Positions 1 through 5,810 of a stretch of DNA of 7,552 bases are shown in pieces (within the stretch, counting starts at the first letter, position 1; each line of letters opens with the position of its first letter). Both the position numbers and the translations under genes were made by a program. Location: contig CAYZCL010000136.1 in NCBI GenBank assembly GCA_964476595.1, positions 1 to 7,552 of the forward strand, given 5' to 3'. A model generated the notes under the pieces. The model had not been told where the DNA came from, did not search any database, and worked only from the letters and a program-made list of their open reading frames with translations. Source of the stretch: JALSRD01 sp964476595. Lineage in GTDB: Bacteria > Desulfobacterota > Desulfobacteria > Desulfobacterales > JALSRD01.

Positions 1-917
1 TGCGCCACCCGGCGGATGTTTTCAGCCACGACTTTCACGATACCGTCCATGGAGACGTCGGTGGAGCCGGCGATGTGCGGCGTGGCCAGCACGTTGTACC
101 GGAAAACGGGGTCGTCCGGATCGGGCGGTTCCTCCCAGAAGACATCGAGCCCGGCTCCCGCGATCTCCCCGGCGGCAAGAGCCTCTTCCAGTGCATCGCG
201 GTCGACCAGGCCGCCGCGGGCGAGGTTGATCAGGAAAGCTTCACGGCGCATGACGGACAGGGCGCGGCGGTCGATGATGTGGCGGCTCTCGTCCGTCACC
301 GGCAGGCACAGTACTACGAAATCGGACCGGGAGAGCAGGACATCGAGGTCGGCCGGTCCGCCGGCCCAGTCCAGCCCCAGTTCGGCCCGGGCGGATTGCG
401 GGTCACGGCGCTTGATGCCCATGAGGCGCACGCCGAAGGGCTTCAGCCGTTTCACCAGGGCGCGGCCGATACCGCCCAGGCCGACCAGTCCCACGGTGCG
501 TCCGGACAGCGCCCGGCCCTGGGGCTGGCCCATGCGCCGTGCGGCCAGGCTGCGGCGCATTTCGCGCACATCACGGGAGAGCCCGATGATCATGTAGACG
601 CCCAGTTCGGCCACCGAGTCGGCGTTCCCGGAGATATCGGTGGGCACGTTGGCGACTTTGATCCCACATTGCCGTGCGGCGGCCACATCCACCATCTCGA
701 GACCCGAACCGCACTGCTGGATCAGGCGCAGCCGGTCCGCGCTTTCCAGCAGCTGCCGGGTCACCGGGCTCATGGTGGGGATCAGCACGTCGAAGCCCTG
801 CAGCGAGTCGATGGTGAACCCTCCGGTGGCCTCGAAACGGTGCTCGGGAAGCCGGTCACGGACAATATCCAGAAACCCGCCCCACGCCTTCTCCGGGGCG
901 GCAAACAGAATTTTCAT
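1..917 (-). CDS. D-isomer-specific 2-hydroxyacid dehydrogenase (3' end off the window)
   Basis: This is an NAD(P)-dependent oxidoreductase of the phosphoglycerate / hydroxypyruvate / glyoxylate reductase superfamily, which interconverts 2-oxoacids and D-2-hydroxyacids in the cytoplasm. 305 residues are visible from ATG 917; the last few lie beyond base 1. Seen: the substrate-side CGSGLE segment (69-74), SVAELGVYM (101-109), a Rossmann GLGGIG (146-151), and the family catalytic trio Arg234 (NLARGG), Glu263 (WEEP) and His281 (TPHIAG). A good GAGGTG ribosome site (922-927) lies four bases before the ATG, which fixes the start. The residue at the end of the second Rossmann strand, normally acidic in NAD enzymes, is Lys169 followed by two Arg, hinting at NADP(H) use. 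The substrate cannot be read from sequence, so no serA or ghr name is given. It is divergent from the KptA-like gene. Confidence 0.93.
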   Translation of the reverse strand, partial: MKILFAAPEKAWGGFLDIVRDRLPEHRFEATGGFTIDSLQGFDVLIPTMSPVTRQLLESADRLRLIQQCGSGLEMVDVAAARQCGIKVANVPTDISGNADSVAELGVYMIIGLSRDVREMRRSLAARRMGQPQGRALSGRTVGLVGLGGIGRALVKRLKPFGVRLMGIKRRDPQSARAELGLDWAGGPADLDVLLSRSDFVVLCLPVTDESRHIIDRRALSVMRREAFLINLARGGLVDRDALEEALAAGEIAGAGLDVFWEEPPDPDDPVFRYNVLATPHIAGSTDVSMDGIVKVVAENIRRVA

Positions 918-1230
918 GGGGCACCTCGAGATTGGCTGGCGGGAGGCCGGCCGGTCTCTGCCGGCATGCTTCCCGCAGATGTTCGATATCATACCCTTTT
1001 ACAGCTCAGCCGCCGGAATTCAACTGTTTTTTGATTTTTCTCCGGATTTTATGAGTGAAAAAAAGGGGAAGAAGGGATGCAGAAGGCAGAACACTTGAAC
1101 CGATCGCCGGGGGGATATCGGGGCCGATGAAGTGATGCGTTGATCCCGGTGGGCAGGCGTGGTAATTTTATAAAAGGCTGGGTTGCGAAACGGAGCAAAA
1201 AGGGTTTTTCATCGGCGGGGTGTACGCGCC
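918..1230. other. Divergent intergenic region (313 bp)
   Basis: This gap separates the leftward dehydrogenase from the rightward KptA-like gene, so promoters for both should lie here. On the minus strand there is a TATGAT-like -10 near 984-989 with no convincing -35 at 16-18 bp. On the plus strand there is a weak candidate listed separately. The stretch around 1020-1075 is AT/purine-rich. Two tiny reading frames (about 15-17 codons, starting near 1050 and 1077) follow purine-rich sequence, but nothing supports them as genes. Confidence 0.5.
1140..1174 (+). promoter_or_regulatory. Weak candidate promoter for the KptA-like gene
   Basis: TTGATC (1140-1145) is followed 17 bp later by TAATTT (1163-1168), and TATAAA sits at 1169-1174. 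TATAAA is the better -10 but lacks a -35 at the right distance. Either choice places the transcript start at or just before the alternative TTG start (1183), which supports ATG 1231 as the real start. The match is only partial. Confidence 0.3.
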
Positions 1231-1977
1231 ATGGCGGGCAGACAGAGGGCGCTGCGGGAACTAGCCAATATGCTGGCTTACATGCTGGGACGACGTCCGG
1301 ATGAATTCGGGCTGGTGCCGGACCCGGAGGGCTTCGTGCGCATCAAGGATCTGCTCAAAGCGCTCCAGGAGGAGCCGGGCTGGAAGCACGTCCGGCGGGC
1401 CGGGATCGATGAACTGGTCATCAGCCTGCCGAACGCCCCCGTGGAGATCGCCGAAAACCGCATCCGGGCAGTGGACCGTCGGCACCTGCCGACCCCTGAG
1501 GCGGTCCGGGATCTTCCCAGGCTGCTGTACATCTGTGTGCGTCGCCGGGCCCACCCGGTGGTCGTCAGCAAAGGCATGAGAAGCGCTGAAGGGGGCTGGC
1601 TGGTGCTGTCCGACGATCGTGTCCTGGCGTTGCGCCTGGGCAAACGCATCGACGCCTCGCCGGTGCTGCTCACCGTGCACACGGGCAGCCGGGCGGCCCG
1701 CAGCGTGATTTTTTTCAGTTCCGGAGAGCACCTCTTCCTGGCGCGCTCGCTGCCGCCGGATTGCCTCAGCGGACCGCCGCTGCCCAAAGAAAAAAAGACG
1801 GAGCCCAAAGGGCCGGCCAAACCTCTTGCACCCAAAGAGCCGGGCAGCTTTTACCTGGATCCGACGCGCTCCCGTCCGGGCGGCCGACCGCAGCCGGACC
1901 CGGCTGGCCGTTCCCGTGGCAAGAGCCGCAAGAAGGGCCGCAAGCCGCGACGCGAGCGTCCGCCCTGGCGCTCCTGA
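1231..1977 (+). CDS. Divergent Tpt1/KptA-like RNA 2'-phosphotransferase family protein with basic tail
   Basis: The protein has 248 residues. Residues 6-180 follow the KptA order: N-terminal winged-helix-like part (LAYMLGRRPDEFGL at 15-28, EGFVRIKDLL at 33-42), RIRAVDRRH (77-85), LLYICVRRR (98-106), LVLSDD (124-129), LGKRIDASPVLLTV (136-149) and FFSSGEHLFL (161-170). Canonical KptA moves a tRNA 2'-phosphate to NAD+. Here LRHxP is LGRRP, so the catalytic Arg-His becomes Gly20-Arg21. QGHS is DRRH and YHGT is YICV. The later two arginines (Arg79, Arg139) persist. Residues 184-248 form a Pro/Lys/Arg-rich, probably disordered tail, unusual for the about 180-residue family and suited to nucleic-acid binding. 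Start: ATG 1231 fits the family N-terminus and has GGGGTG (1217-1222) upstream; an in-frame TTG at 1183 would add 16 residues. A terminator follows, so it is probably monocistronic. Fold assignment is fairly sure; activity is doubtful. Confidence 0.8.
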   Translation: MAGRQRALRELANMLAYMLGRRPDEFGLVPDPEGFVRIKDLLKALQEEPGWKHVRRAGIDELVISLPNAPVEIAENRIRAVDRRHLPTPEAVRDLPRLLYICVRRRAHPVVVSKGMRSAEGGWLVLSDDRVLALRLGKRIDASPVLLTVHTGSRAARSVIFFSSGEHLFLARSLPPDCLSGPPLPKEKKTEPKGPAKPLAPKEPGSFYLDPTRSRPGGRPQPDPAGRSRGKSRKKGRKPRRERPPWRS

Positions 1978-2000
1978 AAGTCCTGGCCCCGCAGAACGGG

Positions 2001-2027
2001 AACTGCAAAGATTCTTTGCAGTTTTTT
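2001..2027 (+). terminator. Rho-independent terminator after the KptA-like gene
   Basis: A perfect 10-bp inverted repeat, AACTGCAAAG (2001-2010) and CTTTGCAGTT (2014-2023), closes on an ATT loop and runs into six T (2022-2027). It lies 23 bp past the stop codon. It has no matching T-run in the other orientation, so it acts on plus-strand transcripts. Confidence 0.88.
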
Positions 2028-2028
2028 A

Positions 2029-2125
2029 GCCGCTTGGGTACCTTCTTGACATCGGGTCTCACCCACGGACCTTTTCCTGATCTCGCCGGAGCTTTTTTCA
2101 AGCTTTCAATATGACGCCAAGCGGC
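2029..2125. repeat. Spaced 9-bp inverted repeat in the KptA-like/peptidase gap
   Basis: GCCGCTTGG (2029-2037) is the exact reverse complement of CCAAGCGGC (2117-2125), enclosing 79 bp. Within it is a smaller AGCTT/AAGCT pair (2090-2094, 2100-2104). The rest of 2028-2304 shows no gene. A TTGACA at 2046-2051 has no -10 at the right spacing. The repeat could be folded leader RNA, ends of a tiny degraded element, or chance. Confidence 0.4.
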
Positions 2126-2304
2126 ATCTGTCGCGGGTTTGCCGGTGTCTCCGTTAATGCCGGGCCTCGGAAAAACAGAGCCGGAATGCATTTTGCAGAA
2201 ACGCCTGCGTGAGCTGGCGGCCGTCGTGTACTAACCCCGAAAAGCGGTGCCTTTCCGACGGTCTTTGGATGGCGGACAACACCAGAGAAGAAAGGAGCAG
2301 CCAC

Positions 2305-3498
2305 ATGACGGAAGAGACCTACATCGTACTGCAGCATGTCAATCCGGTGGTGCCCGAGACCGGCGCCCTGGGAACCCGCATGGGCGCCTTCGGGCCGGAA
2401 CCCGCCTCTTTCTCCCTGCACGAGGCGACCCTCACCAAACGCGAAAGGGATGATCTCCGGCGGGACCCGCGAACCCGCGCCATGGCCCCTCCCATGCCCA
2501 TGAAACTCATCGAGCCGGTCGTTTCCGATGCCGGCAGCGAGAGTGCCCCCGGCGCCGCGGAACTGACCTGGGGGGTCGAGGCCGTCGGTGCCCACCTATC
2601 GGCGTTGGACGGCCGTGGCGTCACCGTGGCCGTGCTGGACACCGGCATCGATCCCGGACATGCGGCTTTTGCCGGTGTGGAACTGTTCCGCCGGAACTTC
2701 ACACAGGAATCCGACGATGACACCCACGGTCACGGGACCCACTGCGCGGGAACCATTTTCGGCCGCCAAGTCGACGGCAAGCGAATCGGCGTGGCGCCGG
2801 GCGTCACCCGCGTCCTGATCGGCAAGGTGCTGGGGAAGGGTGGCGGGTCTTCGGCGACCATCGCCGGGGCTATCGACTGGGCCGTGCAGCAGGGGGCCCA
2901 CGTCATCTCCATGTCCCTGGGCATCGATTTCCCCGGATATGTCGAGTACCTGGTGCGCGAAAGAGATCTCGAGATACCCGCGGCCACTTCCATGGCGCTG
3001 GAAGGTTACCGCGCCAACCTGAACCTCTTTAAGGAACTGGCCGACTACGTGCTGGCGCGGGCCGGTTTCGCCCAGGGCACGGTCATCGTGGCTGCGTCCG
3101 GCAACGAAAGCCGCCGGCCGAGGTACGAAATTGCCGTAGCGCCGCCGGCGTCGGCCACCGGTATCATAGCGGTCGGTGCTTTGGCGAAAAAAAGCGATGG
3201 CCTGCACATAGCCTATTTTTCCAACACCCAGGTCAACATCGCCGCGCCGGGGGTCGACATCGAATCCGCCAGGCTCGGCGGCGGCCTGGTCACCATGAGC
3301 GGCACCAGCATGGCCACGCCCCACGCCGCCGGCGTGGCGGCCCTGCATGCCCAGCACCTCATCGAAAACTTCGGTCGCGTGGATGCCCCCACGCTGCAGG
3401 CGCGCCTGATCGCCGGCGCCACCACGGAACCCCTGGCACCGGGACAGCGGGAGTTTGAAGACGTGGGCACCGGCATCGTACAGGCCCCGCTGGCTTAG
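2305..3498 (+). CDS. S8 family (subtilisin-like) serine peptidase, no signal peptide
   Basis: This 397-residue serine endopeptidase has an intact triad: Asp112 (VAVLDTGID), His143 (HGHGTHCAG) and Ser335 (SGTSMATPHAAG), with oxyanion Asn267 (AASGNES). Residues 1-70 contain TYIVL and a basic stretch ending in APPMPMKLIEPV, which looks like an I9-type propeptide/chaperone ahead of the catalytic domain (about 88-397). An insertion of roughly 50 residues (208-256, PGYVEYLVRERDLEIP and a helical segment) lies between the SMSLG strand and the Asn. No signal peptide or membrane segment is seen, so a cytosolic enzyme is likely. ATG 2305 is chosen because AAAGGAG (2291-2297) sits seven bases before it; an upstream in-frame GTG at 2209 has no such site. 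It stands alone between a terminator and a tRNA unit. Substrate unknown; the family call is secure. Confidence 0.95.
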   Translation: MTEETYIVLQHVNPVVPETGALGTRMGAFGPEPASFSLHEATLTKRERDDLRRDPRTRAMAPPMPMKLIEPVVSDAGSESAPGAAELTWGVEAVGAHLSALDGRGVTVAVLDTGIDPGHAAFAGVELFRRNFTQESDDDTHGHGTHCAGTIFGRQVDGKRIGVAPGVTRVLIGKVLGKGGGSSATIAGAIDWAVQQGAHVISMSLGIDFPGYVEYLVRERDLEIPAATSMALEGYRANLNLFKELADYVLARAGFAQGTVIVAASGNESRRPRYEIAVAPPASATGIIAVGALAKKSDGLHIAYFSNTQVNIAAPGVDIESARLGGGLVTMSGTSMATPHAAGVAALHAQHLIENFGRVDAPTLQARLIAGATTEPLAPGQREFEDVGTGIVQAPLA

Positions 3499-3592
3499 CT
3501 GCGGGGAAGGGGTGCGAAAAGGGTGGTTTCCCTTTCGGCCGCCGGGTTTGATCGGACCGACCGTGAGAAGCGGGATCCGGTCGATAAACAAT

Positions 3593-3621
3593 TTGACAAG
3601 CTCGCGTTAAACTGATACACA
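3593..3621 (+). promoter_or_regulatory. Promoter of tRNA-Lys
   Basis: A consensus -35 TTGACA (3593-3598), a 17-bp spacer, and an extended -10 (TG at 3613-3614, then A, then TACACA at 3616-3621). The GC-containing stretch just downstream resembles the discriminators of growth-rate-controlled stable RNA promoters. Start expected near 3628, about 22 bp before the mature tRNA. Confidence 0.72.
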
Positions 3622-3649
3622 GCGTACCCGGTTTTGGAAAAAAGCCATC

Positions 3650-3726
<77 letters not shown>

Positions 3727-3735
3727 ACGAAAACA

Positions 3736-3770
3736 GGGGGTTGCGCCAGTTGGGCGGAACCCTTTTTTTT
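3736..3770 (+). terminator. Rho-independent terminator of tRNA-Lys
   Basis: Left arm GGGTTGCGCC (3738-3747) pairs with GGCGGAACCC (3753-3762) apart from one G-G mismatch. It is followed by eight T (3763-3770), about ten bases past the CCA end. Confidence 0.85.
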
Positions 3771-3903
3771 CTCTGGTGAAGAACGTTGCCCGCCACGATC
3801 CCACCCTGGTTCCTCGCAGTCGGTTTCGCTAAAGATTTTTCGCGGAAATGCCGATCTTGATAACAGGTTCTCCGGATTTACAGCAAACACGGGAGGGAAC
3901 GTC

Positions 3904-4176
3904 ATGGATTTTGGGGGGATCGTGTCCGGCATCGGAAACCTGTTTCAGGCGCACACCATTATTGCCGTCGCCATTGTCGTGGGAATCGGGCTCCTGTTCT
4001 ATTTTCGGCCGAAACCCATGCTCAAACTGGTCGCTACTCTGCTGGTTTTTGTCTGCCTGGCATACGCTTTTACTCTTTTCGGCGATATGACCGCCACCGG
4101 ATATTCCCAGAAAGCGAAGATGGTGAACGATATCCCGGACCAGGGGGAAGATGCCGTGTCCCCATCCGGGCGCTGA
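3904..4176 (+). CDS. Small two-helix membrane protein, function unknown
   Basis: This protein has 90 residues. ATG 3904 follows a strong GGGAGGG ribosome site (3891-3897, six-base spacing), so the long in-frame extension back into the tRNA is not coding. Two hydrophobic segments are clear: about 16-33 (AHTIIAVAIVVGIGLLFYF region) and about 39-60 (MLKLVATLLVFVCLAYAF region), joined by a short FRPKP turn with basic residues. A polar, partly acidic 30-residue tail follows. By the positive-inside rule the RPK turn is probably cytoplasmic and both ends periplasmic. I do not recognise a family. No confident promoter was seen in 3771-3903; transcription could start there or leak through the tRNA terminator. 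No neighbour suggests a role. Confidence 0.8.
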   Translation: MDFGGIVSGIGNLFQAHTIIAVAIVVGIGLLFYFRPKPMLKLVATLLVFVCLAYAFTLFGDMTATGYSQKAKMVNDIPDQGEDAVSPSGR

Positions 4177-4273
4177 CGCCCATGGCTCCGAAGGCCGTTT
4201 TTTCCGCTGTTTTGTCCCCATCCGACAACACCCCATGATAGCCTCCGATCGAATCTAAAAAGGAGAAAACACC

Positions 4274-4473
4274 ATGGAAGCCCTCAGACTGTACCTGGAA
4301 AGAACCCGTCTGGCCTGCAAGCAGACCTTTGAGAACCCGACTCTTTTCCCCTTTTGGCACCCGAAGACCCGCAACCCCACAACCTGACCCTGGAACAGGC
4401 GCTGGTTCTCATCTCGGAACTCGACGACGGCGCAGAGGTGCCGGAACTCAAGCTGGTCAACCGGGGAGACCGG
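4274..4473 (+). pseudogene. Frameshifted N-terminal relic of an ARPP-1/DUF6569-like protein
   Basis: ATG 4274 has an excellent AAGGAG site (4260-4265, eight-base spacing) but its frame stops at 4385-4387 after 37 codons. The -1 frame from about 4354 continues the same theme. Read across, the product contains NPTLFPF, then LAPEDPQPHNLTLEQAL, then VLISELDDGAEVPELKLVNRGDR. This matches the start of ARPP-1 (DUF6569) proteins as I remember them (FPLL, LTLDEAL, VPELxVxNR). A fifth T in the run 4352-4355 would restore the frame. The segment after EQAL is a few residues short. The family core that should follow (LDGEELVGAKQNR) is absent after 4473. So it appears both shifted and truncated. A sequencing slip could explain the frameshift but not the missing core. 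The family name refers to association with ADP-ribosylglycohydrolase and rhodanese-phosphatase proteins. Confidence 0.6.
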
Positions 4474-4615
4474 TCCGGCGAATTCACCGGCGGACGGCGC
4501 CATCCTTCCCCGGGGATGGGAGAAAATATCACCTTCGCTTCGCCTACTGTTTCGGATGCCGCCTTGGTCGAAAAAGAGCGTGTGCTGTGCACCTTTCGGT
4601 ATTCAAAAAAAACCC

Positions 4616-4649
4616 CAAAGGGTCACCAAGGGTCAAATATAGTCGCTAT
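4616..4649. promoter_or_regulatory. Tandem AAGGGTCA repeats plus palindrome upstream of the WYL gene
   Basis: AAGGGTCA occurs at 4618-4625 and 4628-4635, exactly 10 bp apart, so both face the same side of the helix. ATAG-TCG-CTAT follows at 4639-4649. The cluster ends about 55 bp before the candidate -35 of the regulator gene. This is a plausible activator or autoregulatory site; the binding protein is unknown. Confidence 0.4.
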
Positions 4650-4704
4650 TCGCGGCGCAGAAACCGGAGAATTGATTGATGCCGGCGGGCGCCGTGGTTT
4701 CAAC

Positions 4705-4733
4705 TTGCCTGAAGGGGTGAAATGGCCGATAAT
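4705..4733 (+). promoter_or_regulatory. Candidate promoter of the WYL regulator
   Basis: TTGCCT (4705-4710), a 17-bp spacer, then GATAAT (4728-4733). Start would be near 4740, giving a leader of about 32 bases to ATG 4772. It matches consensus at 4/6 and 5/6 positions. Confidence 0.55.
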
Positions 4734-4771
4734 TGGGGCCAAAATCATTTACGGCATACAGGAGCAGTCCC

Positions 4772-5797
4772 ATGCGCGGTGACCAGCTTTCCCGTCAGTG
4801 GCGTATTCTGAGGCAGATTGAGGCCAGCAAGTACGGCCTCACCGCCGCCGAGATTGCGGAAATCGGCGGCGTTTCGCTGAAAACCGGCTACCGCGACCTG
4901 AACGACCTGCAAATGGCCGGTTTCCCGCTGTACGCCGAAAAAGGAGAGAACGCCCGGCGCTGGAAATTCATCGACACGTACCGTTTTGAAACGCCCCAGC
5001 CCTTCACCTTCACGGAACTCATGTCCCTGCACCTGAGCCGGGATCTGTTCAGGATATTCCAGGGCACGGTTTTTTACGAGGCCGTCGAGTCCCTGTTCGA
5101 AAAGGTGCAGGCTACGCTTCCGCCGGAGACCCGCCGCTATCTGGACCGCCTGCGGTCCGCCTTTCAGATGGGCATACGCCCCTACAAGGACTACCAGGGC
5201 TTCCGGGGTATCATCGAGCAGATCAACCAGGCCGTCGTGGAGCGTCGGCGTGTCGAGATGGCCTACCGCGCCCTCAACGCCCGCAACGAGACCCTGCGTC
5301 GCTTCGACCCGTACCGCGTCTGGTTTTTCGACGGCACGATCTACATCATCGGCCGCTGCCACCTGAGACAGGAAGTGCGCACCTTCGTGCTGGACCGCAT
5401 CAAGATGCTGCGGCTGCTCGACGAGACTTTCACGATACCGGAAGATTTCGACCTGCAGGACTACCTGCGCCACAGTTTCCGGGTCATGAAAGACGAACTC
5501 TACACGGTGAAGATCTGCATATCGCCGGCCTGGTCGCGGTACGTGGGCGAAAAGATCTGGCACGAGAGCCAGCAGGCGCGCAAGCGGCCCGACGGATCCC
5601 TCGAGATGACTTTTCGCGTGGCTGGCCTGGAGGAGATCAAGCAATGGGTGCTGGGCATGGGCGCCGAGGCCCGCGTGCTGGCGCCCGAGAGCCTCGTCCA
5701 GCTGGTGCGGAACGAACTGCGCGACGCCCTCTCCCAGTACAACGGCCGGCGCAACCGGCGATCCACCGCCCAGGGACTGCTGGGCTACGCTTCCTGA
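4772..5797 (+). CDS. WYL-domain transcriptional regulator (HTH + WYL + WCX)
   Basis: This is a 341-residue DNA-binding regulator of the type that senses small ligands or nucleic acid through its WYL domain. Domains: N-terminal winged HTH (about 5-57: RILRQIEASKYGLTAAEIAE, then the recognition-helix region VSLKTGYRDLNDLQMAGFPL), a helical linker (75-145), WYL domain (about 150-215: VEMAYRALN, FDPYRVWFFDGTIYIIGRCH, EVRTFVLDRI) and C-terminal WCX extension (about 243-320: YTVKICISPAWSRYVGEK to SLVQLVRNEL). The naming W-Y-L positions read I-Y-I here. ATG 4772 is favoured over an in-frame TTG at 4733 because AGGAG (4760-4764) lies seven bases before it and the TTG sits in the -10. It has its own promoter. 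It is convergent with the ATPase gene at a 13-bp gap. WYL proteins often control defence or stress genes; the target here is not proven. Confidence 0.93.
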   Translation: MRGDQLSRQWRILRQIEASKYGLTAAEIAEIGGVSLKTGYRDLNDLQMAGFPLYAEKGENARRWKFIDTYRFETPQPFTFTELMSLHLSRDLFRIFQGTVFYEAVESLFEKVQATLPPETRRYLDRLRSAFQMGIRPYKDYQGFRGIIEQINQAVVERRRVEMAYRALNARNETLRRFDPYRVWFFDGTIYIIGRCHLRQEVRTFVLDRIKMLRLLDETFTIPEDFDLQDYLRHSFRVMKDELYTVKICISPAWSRYVGEKIWHESQQARKRPDGSLEMTFRVAGLEEIKQWVLGMGAEARVLAPESLVQLVRNELRDALSQYNGRRNRRSTAQGLLGYAS

Positions 5798-5810
5798 AGT
5801 CGCCTGCAGG

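Larger units (their letters stand above)
4474..4771. other. Unrecognised spacer after the relic, upstream of the WYL gene
   Basis: An open frame continues from the relic through this stretch to a stop at 4780-4782, overlapping the WYL start. Its translation (SGEFTGGRRHPSPGMG, and later TFRYSKKTPKGHQGSN) matches nothing I know and loses the relic's character, so it is probably non-coding. From about 4600 the sequence becomes AT-richer and carries repeats and a promoter, listed separately. GTGC-TGT-GCAC (4582-4592) is a small palindrome. Confidence 0.5.

Noticed and set aside
75..1098. Long plus-strand open frames opposite the dehydrogenase
   Set aside because: They are shadows of the minus-strand gene, whose motifs and catalytic residues are unmistakable; their translations are Arg/Ser/Pro-rich with no motifs.
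1183..1230. TTG 1183 as start of the KptA-like gene
   Set aside because: It would lie at the promoter's expected transcript start, and the KptA N-terminus begins near ATG 1231. An AAAGG sits upstream of the TTG, so it is not fully excluded.
2046..2074. TTGACA at 2046 as the peptidase promoter
   Set aside because: No acceptable -10 occurs 16-18 bp downstream.
2209..2304. N-terminal extension of the peptidase from GTG 2209
   Set aside because: No ribosome site there, and the extension lacks family or signal-peptide character; ATG 2305 has AAAGGAG.
4344..4357. Programmed -1 frameshift in the DUF6569-like gene
   Set aside because: The codons in phase (CCC TTT) do not form a slippery heptamer with good re-pairing, and the downstream protein lacks the family core, so decay or a read error fits better.
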